In this document: positions 20,724 through 31,334 of the stretch, piece by piece
Position numbering within the stretch: the stretch's first letter is position 1
How the letters are laid out: each line of letters starts with the position of its first letter
From: Phytophthora quininea
Lineage: Eukaryota > Oomycota > Peronosporomycetes > Peronosporales > Peronosporaceae
Direction: 5' to 3'
DNA: 64,000 bases
Assembly (NCBI GenBank): GCA_011947345.1
Contig: JAAVTG010000064.1
Location: 186,001 to 250,000, forward strand
Notes under the pieces: generated by a model
What the model saw: the letters and a program-made list of their open reading frames with translations, nothing else
Databases searched by the model: none
What the model was told of the DNA's origin: nothing
Program-made: the position numbers and the translations under genes

Positions 20724-22512
20724 CTAATGCTTCTTCATGTTCTGAAGGTACTGCTTCCAGCCCTTCGAGGCCATGGTCTCGATCTTCTCGTCAACCTCAC
20801 GCTTCTGGGTGTCCAAGAACGTTGCCATCGCGCTGATGAGCGAGGCGTCCTTAGCGCCGAGGATGCGAACAGCCAAAAGACCGGCATTGGTGGAGTTGCC
20901 GATAGCCACAGTGGCAACCGGCACGCCACGAGGCATCTGCACGATGCTGAGCAGCGAGTCCTCGCCGTTAAGCGTCGACGTCTTGACAGGAACGCCGATC
21001 ACAGGCAGAGGCGTCAGTGCGGCGATCATACCAGGCAAGTGAGCGGCACCACCGGCGCCCGCGATAATCACGTTCAGACCACGGTCCACAGCGCTCTGGG
21101 CGTACTCGTACATGCGAGCAGGTGTGCGGTGAGCTGACACGATCGTGAGCTCGTACGGAACGCCAAACTTCTCCAACATGTCCGCAGCAGCGGCCATCGT
21201 CGGCAGGTCCGAGTCGGATCCCATGACGATACCTACCAGCGGCTTGCGCTCCATCGCCAGCAGACCCGAGTTCTTGGCAGCCTCGGTCGACAGCGCAGTA
21301 GCACGCTTGGTCAGTTCCTCAAGGTTGGGGGCAGTGATGGTCACGTGGCCCAGCTTCCGACCAGGCCGCACGCCGGCCTTGCCGTAGAAGTGCGCTGCAG
21401 CACCAGGGATGCTGAGGCTGTTGCGGAGAAGAGCAAAGCTCGCGTCTTCCGAGGACGTGGGGTCGCCCAGCACGTTCACCATGAGGGCAGCGGGCACACG
21501 CAGCGCACAGCTACCAAGCGGCAGACCCGCGATAGCACGCAGGTGCTGCTCGAACTGGCTGGTCTCGCACGCCTCGATCGTGTAGTGGCCCGAGTTGTGC
21601 GGGCGAGGGGCGATCTCGTTCAGTAGTACGTCGCCAGTGGCCGTCAAGAAGAGCTCCACACCGTAGATGCCGCGTCCCTCAAGCTGAGCCACAGCGGCTT
21701 GCGCCAAGTCCGACGCGCGCTTGGCTACTTCCTCCGGAATCTGCGCCGGCGCCAGCACAGTGTCACAGATGCTGTCACGCTGGGTGGTCTCCACCACCGG
21801 GTAGGCGCGAACATCTCCGTCCGCGCCCTTGACCACCATGACTGCCAGCTCCTTGACAAAGGGCACCCACTTTTCAGCGTACAGCTTGGTCTCTTCCTCG
21901 GCAAAGCTCTTTTCATTGTCCTCGTCCTTCTCCTGCTTGGCCAGCAGTCCCGCGCCCAATTTCTCAAAGGCGTCCGCTAGATCTTTCTCGCTCTTGATGA
22001 CGGCGTTGCCACGGCCGTCGTACGCGAAGCGACGCGACTTGAGCATGTACGGGTAGCCGAAGGCCTCGCCCACTTGGCGAGCAGTTTGCAGCGAGGTGAC
22101 GATCTCGAACGGGGCGACGTCGACCCTCCACCTGTGCGAAGAACTGCTTCTGCTGGTACTTGTCTTGGATCAGCGCGATGGTGGCCGGGGCCGGGTGCAC
22201 GCCCTGCAGGCCGGCGGCCTTGTCATCCTGCAGCTTCTGCAGGAACTGGGCGTTCACGTGCTCGATCTCGACCGTCAGCACGTCGCAGCTCTGCGCCAGC
22301 TTGGCGATGTCCTCCTCGTTGGTGAAGCTGCCGGCCACGGACTGCAGTCCCATTTGGCCGGCGGGGGACTCGGCTCCCAGCGGGTCCAGCACCAGCACCT
22401 GCAGCCCCAAGCGGTGGGCGGCGTCCGCCATCATGCGGCCCAGTTGGCCGCCGCCCAGCACGCCCACGACGGGCGGCGCGGCGCCGGCAGCGTTGGTCGT
22501 GAGCACCGGCAT
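20724..22512 (-). CDS. ADE2: Phosphoribosylaminoimidazole carboxylase, PurK-PurE fusion (ADE2 type)
   Basis: This purine-synthesis enzyme converts AIR to CAIR. The N-terminal PurK/ATP-grasp part starts with [18 protein letters not shown] and includes [29 protein letters not shown] (given here as two adjacent stretches: [13 protein letters not shown], then [14 protein letters not shown]). The C-terminal PurE mutase part has [26 protein letters not shown] and [13 protein letters not shown]. The order is that of fungal and oomycete ADE2; bacteria encode the parts separately. One base seems missing in the CCC run at 22124-22126, between [10 protein letters not shown] and the continuation that includes [20 protein letters not shown]. 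The rest is open to the TAA before 20724. Confidence 0.95.
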
Positions 22513-22604
22513 GTGGTTGGTCGTGTTGTGTGGGTGGCTGGCAATTAGTATACAAACACCAAGTGAACGATAGATTACCGCAATTTAGACAGAGCTGCCG
22601 TGCT

Positions 22605-22693
22605 CTTCGCGAGCCGCGCTGTTGCTTTGTATGGGGCCCCGGCTCGCGAAGAAGGCGGCTCGCGAAGCGGAAATGCGTGCTCTTTGCGAGCCG
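22605..22693. promoter_or_regulatory. Four palindromic CTTCGCGAGCCG motifs upstream of ADE2
   Basis: CTTCGCGAGCCG at 22605-22616 and CTTTGCGAGCCG at 22682-22693 flank two copies in the opposite orientation, CGGCTCGCGAAG at 22640-22651 and 22656-22667. They lie 90-180 bp before the ADE2 start. The TCGCGA core is palindromic. Binding by a transcription factor is inference. Confidence 0.35.
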
Positions 22694-22750
22694 GTAAGGA
22701 AAGAAAACTAAATTACCGAGTTGAAGTGGACTGCAACACTTTGCTACTTG

Positions 22751-23369
22751 CTACGCGTGGTTGTCCTGGAACGACGGCGTGTCGGCTTGCGGATCCTGCT
22801 CCACGGCGTAAGAGTCAATGGTGACCCCGCTTCCCGCAGCGATGTCGCCCACCTGCATCATGATGGCCAGCTCGGCGGCTGCCTCCGCCGCGGTCGCGTG
22901 CTCTTCAGCGCCTTGCGCCGCCTTCTCCGCGTCCTTGGCGATCTTCTCCGCCGATCTTCTCCGCCTCCTCGGCTTTCGCTTCCGCGTCATCAGGGCTCTC
23001 GTGCTTGGCCTCCATCATCATCAGAGACTTGCCTGCGTTGGGGTCGTTGTGGTTGGCCACGCCGATGGTGCTGGGGATCAACGTCGTCGTCTGACCGCGA
23101 AGACCCTGCGCCTCCATGTTGATGCTGGGCGTTTGCTCGACCGAATAATGTTGGGTTTCCTCCATGACCATGGGAGGGTAATAGCGGAGGTTCCTCGCGG
23201 CATGGTCGCCAGAGATGCGATGCATCGTGGTCGAGGAAATACTAGTGACCGAGAGCAGTCCCAGCGCGATGGCCATCGCCAGCCCAAGCGCCACCGCCGT
23301 GGCTCCAGTTCGCTGCCTCGAGCGAAGACCCGAGGTTTGCAACTCGACGCTGTCTTCTGCTGTCGCCAT
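22751..23369 (-). CDS. Single-pass membrane protein of unknown function
   Basis: The ATG at 23369 starts MATAEDSVELQTSG, soon followed by a membrane segment (AVALGLAMAIALGLLSVTS). Beyond it lie a variable part with MEETQHYSVEQTP and an Ala/Glu-rich helix (EAKAEEAEKI then AEKIAKDAEKAAQGAEE). The frame changes near 22960 by one extra (or two missing) bases, then continues to a stop at 22751. An open frame also extends upstream to 23606, so a longer N-terminus is possible. No family is recognised; it looks lineage-specific. Confidence 0.5.
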
Positions 23370-23606
23370 CGTTTCGTTGGCGAGATGAACACCGGCACGA
23401 AGGTTGTCCAAGCCGCCGAAGTTGGAAAGTGCGCTCAAGAGCCCATGGCGAAGTTTCAGCGAAGATATTGCCTGGGCGCGTGAGAGCCGTCCATTGCCTC
23501 GCTGGAAGATCTCGCCGTCTATTGCCCGCCGTCGGAAGATTTCAACCAAAGAATCGCCTTCTTCGCCTGCATCTCGGTGTCTGGGGCTTGGCGCTTCTTG
23601 CAGCAA

Positions 23607-23918
23607 GATCTTGGTTAGCGGTGATCATGTGACGGTGCTGTTCCGGACACGTGAGATAACTGTGGGACGGCGCCCTCGCACGCGCGCCCAACAGGTGGCC
23701 CCGCTTCCGCGCCGATCACCCGGCCGTCGGGGCCGCTTCCTCTCTTCACAGCAATGGAGAGCACCAAGACAAAGCTGGGCTGTGCGTTTTTCCACTGGTT
23801 TGGCATTATGGTACCTGCAGCCGCGAGCTGCTTAACCCATGGCTATCGTGTCGGTCTCTTCTAGTCCTTCCGCTGCTCGGGTCATATTTACACTCCTTTC
23901 CACAGCTTCGGTTCCTCT
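23607..23918. other. Intergenic spacer
   Basis: About 300 bp between the single-pass protein and the MARVEL-like gene. No gene, RNA or repeat is seen. Confidence 0.5.
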
Positions 23919-24575
23919 TTAGGTCCGTCGGTAGCCGTCCTGTACGTACGAATTGGACGCGTACGTTGTCGTGGCGTGCTCCAGGTCGTCCACAATGTCC
24001 CCCAGCACCGGGTCGTTGCTGTGCGTGCCTGCGCTGAGGGGTCCTGCCGAGCCTGTCGGGTCCTTCCTCCTCGGCTTGAGCCACGTGTTGCGCATCCAGG
24101 CACCCCAAGCCACCGACAGCAAGAACCCCACGAACGCCATGAAGCAGAGCGCGGCACCCGACGCCAGCAGTGCGCAGTGCACGCGGTCGTCCATCGAGTC
24201 GCAGTAGCGTATGTAGTCGCTGGCCGCCAGCGCGCAGCCGGCGCTCATGAAGAGGATGGTGAAGACGGCATCCACGCCGAAGCTCCAGGGCGGCGGCATG
24301 CTGGCGCAGCGCAGCGTGAAGACCACCAGCAGGAAGAAGCCGTCGTAGAGGCAGGCGGCAAAGGTCACGAGGACGGCGAAGTTGACGGCCGGCCCGCCGT
24401 AGTAGACGGTCACCTCGTGCAGCTCTCCGCTGGAATTGGCGACCGCGATCGTCTGGCCTTTGAAGCTGCTTCCTACGAGCGCCAGCGCCACGGCGCAGGC
24501 CGCGAACTGCAGCGAGCGCAGCAGCAGCGAGATGACGCGGTCGTACTGCTGGCCGCAGCGCAGCGTTCTCTTCAT
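23919..24575 (-). CDS. Four-span MARVEL-like membrane protein
   Basis: An intact frame of 218 residues has four hydrophobic segments in the MARVEL spacing: SLQFAACAVALALVGSSF, NFAVLVTFAACLYDGFFLLV, FTILFMSAGCALAA and SGAALCFMAFVGFLLSVAWG. The N-terminus is short and basic; the C-terminal tail is cytosolic and polar, ending YVQDGYRRT. Cysteines in the third loop (YIRYC) fit the fold. MARVEL proteins shape or organise membrane domains; NCE102-like proteins in fungi mark eisosomes. No enzymatic role is suggested. Confidence 0.7.
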   Translation of the reverse strand: MKRTLRCGQQYDRVISLLLRSLQFAACAVALALVGSSFKGQTIAVANSSGELHEVTVYYGGPAVNFAVLVTFAACLYDGFFLLVVFTLRCASMPPPWSFGVDAVFTILFMSAGCALAASDYIRYCDSMDDRVHCALLASGAALCFMAFVGFLLSVAWGAWMRNTWLKPRRKDPTGSAGPLSAGTHSNDPVLGDIVDDLEHATTTYASNSYVQDGYRRT

Positions 24576-25512
24576 GGCTGGCGTCCGAGTTGCGCGGAAT
24601 CGGGAGATGTAAAGTGCAATGGGCGGACTTGGAAAAGGAAGGCGCAGAAACGAGCTCGGATGGTGCGCCGGACTTGCACTTTGCGTTACAAAGTGGCAAC
24701 GACTTGTGGCTGTGACGCTCGAACGCGATCAAGACGACCAAGACAGCGCCTTGGAGCCACTGGGACACACGATCGGCTGGTGCAGTCGCGCCAGCACTTT
24801 TGACTTGCGTTCGACGGGAATCCTGTCAGGAGACCCCAGCGCTCGATCAGCAGCGACGTCGATTGTAGAGCAGCCGAGTCAGCCGCGATGAAGTCGCCTC
24901 TGCCAAAGGCGAAACGCACAGCAATGGCCGATTCGTCGTGGCAGGCAACCGAGACGCAGCGAGTTCGTTGATCGATCCCACTCAAACAACGGAGACCAAA
25001 CCAAAGCAAAGCAGCCACCGATTGAACACTCCTTCAACCAAAAAAGAACTAATGTTGTAATTGGCCTTCATTGTTTTTAGCATAATAAATATATAATAAT
25101 AATAAAAACAATAAACAAATGCAGTATTTGCTATTTTGATTGATCCAAAACGAAAGCCCTCACCAAATCGAAGGAAATCGCGTTATTTCCAGTACTGATC
25201 TCCTACAGCGCACCACAAGACAATTGACTTTGTCAAGCTGAAAATATATAAGAGACAGGAACACAGCCGACTTTTTGTCTGTGTTTAAACTACCACGTCC
25301 TCTTACCAATATCGCAAGCTTCATCAATGACCGAGTCTTGTCGTTCATCAAATCCACCAGTGACTTCTAGCTCAGATCCGATGAGCTGCTACAGGTTTTA
25401 GCATTGGGGTTGCATCCATCCACTGGCAGAATAATATTCTTTTTGTAAATCCGCTGCAGAGTATTGTTGTCGACAACAAATGCCAAGCTGACTTTGTCCA
25501 CGAAAGCAATTG
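24576..25512. other. Intergenic region left of the retrotransposon
   Basis: The first 450 bp are GC-moderate, with only tiny open frames. From about 25030 the DNA is AT-rich (runs of AATAATAAT near 25085-25110) and looks like decayed non-coding sequence. The retrotransposon inserted at its right end. Confidence 0.5.
25508..25512. repeat. Target-site duplication AATTG, left copy
   Basis: AATTG directly precedes the left LTR and recurs directly after the right LTR at 31330-31334, as expected from integrase-mediated insertion. Confidence 0.9.
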
Positions 25513-25896
25513 TGTCGCAATAAGTCGTCACTTATTGTGTATGGTAGCACTGAGCAGAGGAAGTCGTAGCACTAAAGCACTCAGGCAAGATGCCGTCGAA
25601 GTTGACAGTTAGTACTAGAAGGTAAATTGAGATCTGATTGAGATTTAAGTCGTGGTTCGCTACCTTTCGTTTGCTACACGACTCTCTTTCTCTCTTTCTC
25701 TCTTGCTTTCATGCAACATGCAGGACTTGAACTGCAACTTCAATTTTGCTCTTGAGCTTGCATTCAAGCCGCACAGCCTATAGCGGATCACAGCTGCCGT
25801 ATTCATCCGTTCTAAAGGGCCGTGTTCAACATCAAGTTCTTGTACAAGTAGCTTCCTCGATTTGCAGTTCGTAGCAGCTTCGATGACTTCGTGACA
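25513..25896 (-). repeat. LTR (3' LTR in element orientation)
   Basis: A 384-bp direct repeat of 30946-31329, with termini TGTC...GACA. Only two substitutions separate the copies by eye (one G/A near 25594, one T/C near 25755), about 0.5 percent. Confidence 0.95.
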
Positions 25897-28800
25897 TTCC
25901 CTTCCCTCAGCGAGCCCCCGCGTACGTTCGTGGTAGCGATCGATGAGCCCAGCAATGGAGGTGAGATTTGCTGCAGGTTCCCACGTTAGTTTGGTCTGGC
26001 CAAGCCACTTGATCTTGTAGAACTGGTGCCCTCTGCTACACTTGTAGTCGACGACATCTTCGACCAATTCGCCTTCAGCTCCATCTGCTAGTCGTACCTT
26101 GAAAAGTCGTTGGTTGTGTCGGCGATATGATTCTGCAATGTACGGTTTCAGTAGACTAGTGTGAAAGACCGGATGCATTCGCAATTTTGAGGGTAGCTTC
26201 AACTTGTAGTAGCCACGGCCAATAGTTTTCGTAATCTCAAAGGGGCCGATCCATCGAGCTCCGAGCTTCTTCTTCGTCGTTCCGAGGTTTCGCGCTGTCA
26301 TGTGTTGCCCAGACAGGAAGACTTCATCGCCAACTTTGAACGTCTGCGGTTTCCGATTCGTGTTGTACTATTCTGCCATGCGATCTTGGGCCACCGCAAT
26401 ACTGCGCCGTGCTTTCGCCAAGATGTCAGTTTGCCTCGCTATGAATTCAGAATGCTTCGGCTGACTCGTTTTGCCTACACTCGATTGGATATGTAGCGTT
26501 GCTGGGGTCCGCGGAATGTAGCCGACGTCGGCTTCAAAAGGCGACATACTTATTGATGACTGAAACCGAGCGTTGTACGCAAATTCTGCCAGACAGAGAT
26601 GATCATCCCAATCATCAGAGTCTGCATTTGAAAAGGCTCTTAAGTAGTTCTCCAACGTCTGGTTCAATCGCTCACAAACGCCATCCCCTTGTGGTCTGAA
26701 CGCTGTTGTCATCTTTTGCTGCACTCCTAGCAACTCACACAATTTCTTCCAGAAGCTTGAAGTGAACTTTGCGTCGCGATCCGAAATAACCACATTCGGC
26801 AAGCCATGCAGTCGAAATATCTCCTTGTGAAAGCGCACTGCAACGTCATTTGCCGCATCCGTGCCCTTCCCGGCTACAAAATGAGCCCTCTTCGTCAAAT
26901 GATCAATCACGACCATAACGCTATCGTGATCACGAGGCGTTGTTGGTAGGCCAGTGATAAAGTCCATCGCAATGTGGCTCCATCGCTGGGTTGGAATGTC
27001 GTGGCTGTTCAACAGCCCGGGAGGTCTCTCATGTCGAGCCTTGGTTCGAGCACAAATTTCACATCCTTTCACGTATTTCGTGATGTCACTGAACATGCGT
27101 GGCCAATAGTAGTGTTCGTCAATCAGACGGCAAGTGCGGTCGATACCAGGGTGGCCATATACGGGACTGTCGTGGAACTCCTCGCAGACATGCTCCAACA
27201 GTTCGCGCACTCGTGGTAGCACGAGTCGAGGTGAGTCATGGTGTCCTGCTTGGTAGTATAATTTCCCATCGATCAAAGAGTAACGTTCCAACAGCCGTGG
27301 AGCTGCTAGTGGAGCCGATTCACCCTTTTTCGCTGAGTAGCCAGGGTCCAGTAGACGCAACAGAGCTTTGGTCGTGTCGTCTTCATCATATCGTCGGACT
27401 GCTTCCGCTACTGTAGCTGAAAGGGACGCATCGACTCGCTGGCGTACTTGCTGGCGGGTTGAAATCGCAGCTAGCGTAACCGGCTCAGTGTTTGACATGA
27501 AGTCAGGCCTGCGTGAAATACCATCAGCGACACTGTTCTCCGCTCCTTTGATGTATCGGATTTGAAACTGGTACTCCGCTAGTTCATCGTACCACCTGGC
27601 GATACGTCGCGAGATTGACTTTGCTTGAATACCGACTCCAAACTCTTGTGATCGGTCTCCACTACGAAAGGTCTGTCCAAGAGATACACTCGCCAGGTGC
27701 GAAGTCCGAACAAAATGGCTAAAAGTTCCTTTTCGCGAATGGAGTAGTTCAATTCTGCAGGCTTGTACTTCCGACCTGCAAACGCAACGGGCCTTTCAAC
27801 CTCGACGCCATCCTGCACTTCATTTTGGTAGAGAACACCGCCTACTGCAAAGTCGGATGCATCCATTCTCATGAAGAAGTCCTTGCCGAAGTCAGGAATG
27901 GCAAGAACCGGGGTTTGACCAATCTTCTCCTTTAATCGCTCAAATGGTTTGTCAAGGTAGGAGTCCATTCCACCTGCTTGTTCTTAGACTTCAGCAGGTC
28001 GAAAAGAGGTCCAGCGTCGTCAGCGAATTGGCGACAGAACCGTTGAACGTACGCAGCCGTACCAAGAAATGACTGCAGGTCATGCCTCGTAGCTGGTCGT
28101 GGCCAATCCTGAATGACTTTCACCTTGTCGGGGCTGATCCTGACCCCATCGCGACCGACAATATTGCCCAGACATGGAATGGAATCCGCACAAATCACAC
28201 ATTTGCTGAGTTTTACAAAGAACTTGTGCTCATCCAGTCGCGCAAAGACTCGATCCAGAGCGTTCAAATGCTCATGTAGGCTGGTGCTCCTTGTGAATAT
28301 GTATATATCGTCGAAGTAGCTCTGACAAATATCCACCATATCACTCAGGATTCTCCGAATACCTTCGTTGAAGGTCGCAGGGGCATTAGACAAGCCCATC
28401 GGCACAACCAAATATTCATAGAGGCCGTCTGGAGCCTGAAAGGCGGTGTAAGGAATGTCAGCCTCCCGCATCCTGAACTGGTAGTACCCACTTAGCAGGT
28501 CGAGACAGGAGTAGTAGTGCGCACCTTGCATCTTTTCCAGAATCTTGTCCTTTCTCGGCATTGGCATTGTACGCCGGACAGTGTTGAGGTTCATCGCACG
28601 AAAGTCGTGCACAATTCGCCAACCATCCGGCTTACGGACGCAAAGGTGGGTGCTCCATGAGGAGAGGTCGAGCGGCGAATGTACCCGATCGCTTCCATCT
28701 CACGAACCCATCGGGTAATCTCCGCTTCTTGGGCTGGTGACTGCCTCCACTGCTGCCGGAACACAGGATCCTCAGACTTGACTTTCATTTTATGAAGACC

Positions 28801-29590
28801 GTGCTCGACAGGTGGTAGCGCAGCCGGAAGCTTCTGCCTGAACAAGCTTGGGTACTTGCACAGATAGGGATACACCGGGTGATCCTTGAATTCCTCGATG
28901 TCTTTCGCTCGCGTAACTAGTGGCACCTCCGTTGGCTTGATCACGAGTATGAACTCTATCTCCTGGGGCTTCTTCATCAGCCGGCGAAATTGTTTTAGCG
29001 AAATAACTTTTGTCTCCCCGTGTCTAACGAGTGATACGACTGCTGCTCCGCCAACTTGACGGAATCTTTTCTCCGATTACGTTCCTGCTGTTGAATGAGC
29101 GCTGCGAGCCGAGCATGCAGCGTCTCCATTGATGGCCGGATGCTGCCAGTTCGCCAATCAATGCGAGGGTTCACCTGCCGTAGCCACGGCATGCCGAGCA
29201 GTATCTGCTTGTCCTCCGGTACTGGGAGTAAAAGGAATTCGGCTGTGTAAGGCTCCATTCCCCCAAACAGAGTGTAAGCTGCGTCGTTTTCTTCGGGATC
29301 ACAATACTTTCTGCATTGGCCATGGTCAACGATATCAACACGTCGTGCTCTACAACGCTATCCACCAAGCCCAACTATTTCACAAATTCAGGTGTCACTG
29401 CATTAATCGAAGCACCGCTGTCAACAAAGCCAGTGGCAGCTACAGCTTGTTTGTCCCGCTGGACATCACACTCCAAGTTCACGAATGGATGTTTCGAACT
29501 CTCACCGACGTGAATGTACACGGCGTCAGTCTCCACACCTGACTTCACCACATTTCTCTCCACTTTCTTCTCCGACTTCCGTTCCATCAA
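25660..29590 (-). pseudogene. pol: Retrotransposon pol (PR-RT-RH-IN-chromodomain), frame interrupted
   Basis: In order on the minus strand: aspartic protease with FVDSGA (about 29420) and the IDWRTGS region (about 29160); reverse transcriptase from about 28900 with the YFDD catalytic box at about 28318-28307; RNase H with DASDFAVGG and ETDHKSL (27870-27640); integrase with an H-H-C-C zinc region ending CEIC (about 27080-27050) and the D-D-E core (MDFITGLP, SDRDAKF, CERLNQ); then a chromodomain (YKIKWLG, near 26010). Breaks: stops in frame near 29375 and 26368, and frame changes near 29320, 29020, 28645, 27960 and 27630. Because LTRs are nearly identical, decay by age is unlikely for all of these. 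Confidence 0.85.
25897..25908 (-). other. Polypurine tract
   Basis: On the minus strand GAGGGAAGGGAA abuts the 3' LTR. Such a tract primes plus-strand DNA synthesis in LTR retroelements. Confidence 0.8.
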
Positions 29591-29655
29591 TCCACGCTTG
29601 TCCCGTTGAATGGGCCTGGGACCAAACTCGCTTGATCGCCCGGCATCAAGCGGTT

Positions 29656-30917
29656 TTACTCGTTTAAATGGTTCGCGGAGTCGTCGTTTTCGTCAACAAT
29701 AAGCTTGTCGACGAGCGCGTAGTATTTTGCCTTGTAGTCGGTCTTGTCCGAGTTGTCCGACTTGCGCAGTGATTGAGGTCGCTTCTCCGGGTGTTTAACC
29801 CAGCAATTGTCTGGGCTATGGTACCCTTTCTCGCAGTGTGGGCATTTCGCTTTGCCACTGGACCTGGTGTTGTTGGCGAGGTTGGCGTTTTTGTTGTTAC
29901 CTTTCCCAGCTGACTTGCCCTTTGAGTGTTGCTCAGGCGTCTCCTTCTCTTTGAATGCAGCGGGTTTGTTTTCTTCCAGTCGGTCCAACTCAACTTCGCG
30001 AAAGCCTTCCTCAATCACGTCGTCCAAGGTTGTTGGTTTCTTACGAAGGATCTGTTTGCGCAGGTTGCTGCTCTTCAATCCCTGAAGGAAAATCTCCTTC
30101 GCAAACTCAGGATCGATTGGGACTTGTCGAAGCTTTTCTTGAAACTTCGCCACGTAGCCTTGGTAGTTGCCACGCTGTTTAAAGTTGAGCAAGTCGTTCC
30201 GCATTTTCTGCTGGAAGTTTGGCTCCCTGAAGCACTTATCCATCGCAAACTTCATGACACTCCATGTCTTCACCGTAGTGACGCTGGTCATGTACGTTTC
30301 GTACCACGTGGCTGCGCTCTTCTTGACGCATTGGCCTAGCTCACGAGCCAGGTCTACATCATCACTCTCCAAGTCGTAGCCCTTGAAGGTGAAGTATGAC
30401 TCAAATTGAAAGACAAAGCTCTTCAGCTTTTGGCCATCAATGTCGCCGTCGAAAGTTGGTGGTTTGGTGTCCATCTTCCGCCATTTGTGCGTATTCGGCA
30501 CAGTCATGTCGATGTCCGTCTCCCCAGTTGTCATTGTCGGGGCTGCTGCAGTGGAAGCTGCCGTGGGGCGCTCCATCTGCGAGACTGCATTGGCGGTTTG
30601 CTGAGCAAGCTCCTGGACTTGATTCACCACACCAATCTGCGTCTGTAAATCGGCTACAGCAGCTGCGGTCTGAGCCGCGAAGTCTTGGAACTGCGACGCG
30701 GTTGCCGCACTTTGCTGGGTCGCTTGCTGGGTCGCAGCAACCGTCTGTACAAGCGAGTTGATGCCATCGAAGATCCGGTCAAGACGCTGGTTGACTTGGC
30801 CGAGGTGCTCCCCATGTCATTCAGCGTCTCCTCAACACGCTGCACGCGCTCATCGATGGGGTTCTGAGTGCCGTCTTCAATCGCGAGGCGTCGCTCAGCA
30901 CGGCTTCTGGTTTCCAT
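29656..30917 (-). pseudogene. gag: Retrotransposon gag with CCHC zinc knuckle (one frame break)
   Basis: The start at 30917 (METRSRAERR) lies 29 bp inside the 5' LTR. A coiled-coil region follows, then the retrotransposon gag domain (about 30430-29960) and a CX2CX4HX4C zinc knuckle at about 29844-29803 (CPHCEKGYHSPDNC). The frame that opens at 30917 shifts near 30818, at a run of four G on the coding strand, and is open again to the stop at 29656. Gag forms the particle and binds element RNA. Confidence 0.85.
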
Positions 30918-30945
30918 CTTGGTCGTTGGTCAGCAATTTCTACTA

Positions 30946-31329
30946 TGTCGCAATAAGTCGTCACTTATTGTGTATGGTAGCACTGAGCAGAGGAAGTCGT
31001 AGCACTAAAGCACTCAGGCAAGATGCCGTCAAAGTTGACAGTTAGTACTAGAAGGTAAATTGAGATCTGATTGAGATTTAAGTCGTGGTTCGCTACCTTT
31101 CGTTTGCTACACGACTCTCTTTCTCTCTTTCTCTCTTGCTTTCATGCAACATGCAGGACTTGAACTGCAACTTCAATTTTGCTCTCGAGCTTGCATTCAA
31201 GCCGCACAGCCTATAGCGGATCACAGCTGCCGTATTCATCCGTTCTAAAGGGCCGTGTTCAACATCAAGTTCTTGTACAAGTAGCTTCCTCGATTTGCAG
31301 TTCGTAGCAGCTTCGATGACTTCGTGACA
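30946..31329 (-). repeat. LTR (5' LTR in element orientation)
   Basis: Second copy of the 384-bp repeat, TGTC...GACA. It should carry the element promoter, reading leftwards. I do not see an obvious tRNA-complementary primer-binding site immediately inside it. Confidence 0.95.
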
Positions 31330-31334
31330 AATTG
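31330..31334. repeat. Target-site duplication AATTG, right copy
   Basis: Matches 25508-25512 exactly. Removing the element and one copy would restore a continuous empty site. Confidence 0.9.

Larger units (their letters stand above)
25513..31329 (-). mobile_element. Ty3/Gypsy LTR retrotransposon with chromodomain (chromovirus), 5.8 kb
   Basis: A full-length element on the minus strand: two 384-bp LTRs with TG...CA ends, TSD AATTG on both sides, a polypurine tract, gag with a zinc knuckle, then protease, reverse transcriptase, RNase H, integrase and a C-terminal chromodomain. The domain order (integrase last) defines Ty3/Gypsy. Near-identical LTRs indicate a recent insertion, yet the coding frame is interrupted at several places, most of them homopolymer losses like those in cellular genes, and also by in-frame stops near 29375 and 26368. 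Confidence 0.95.
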
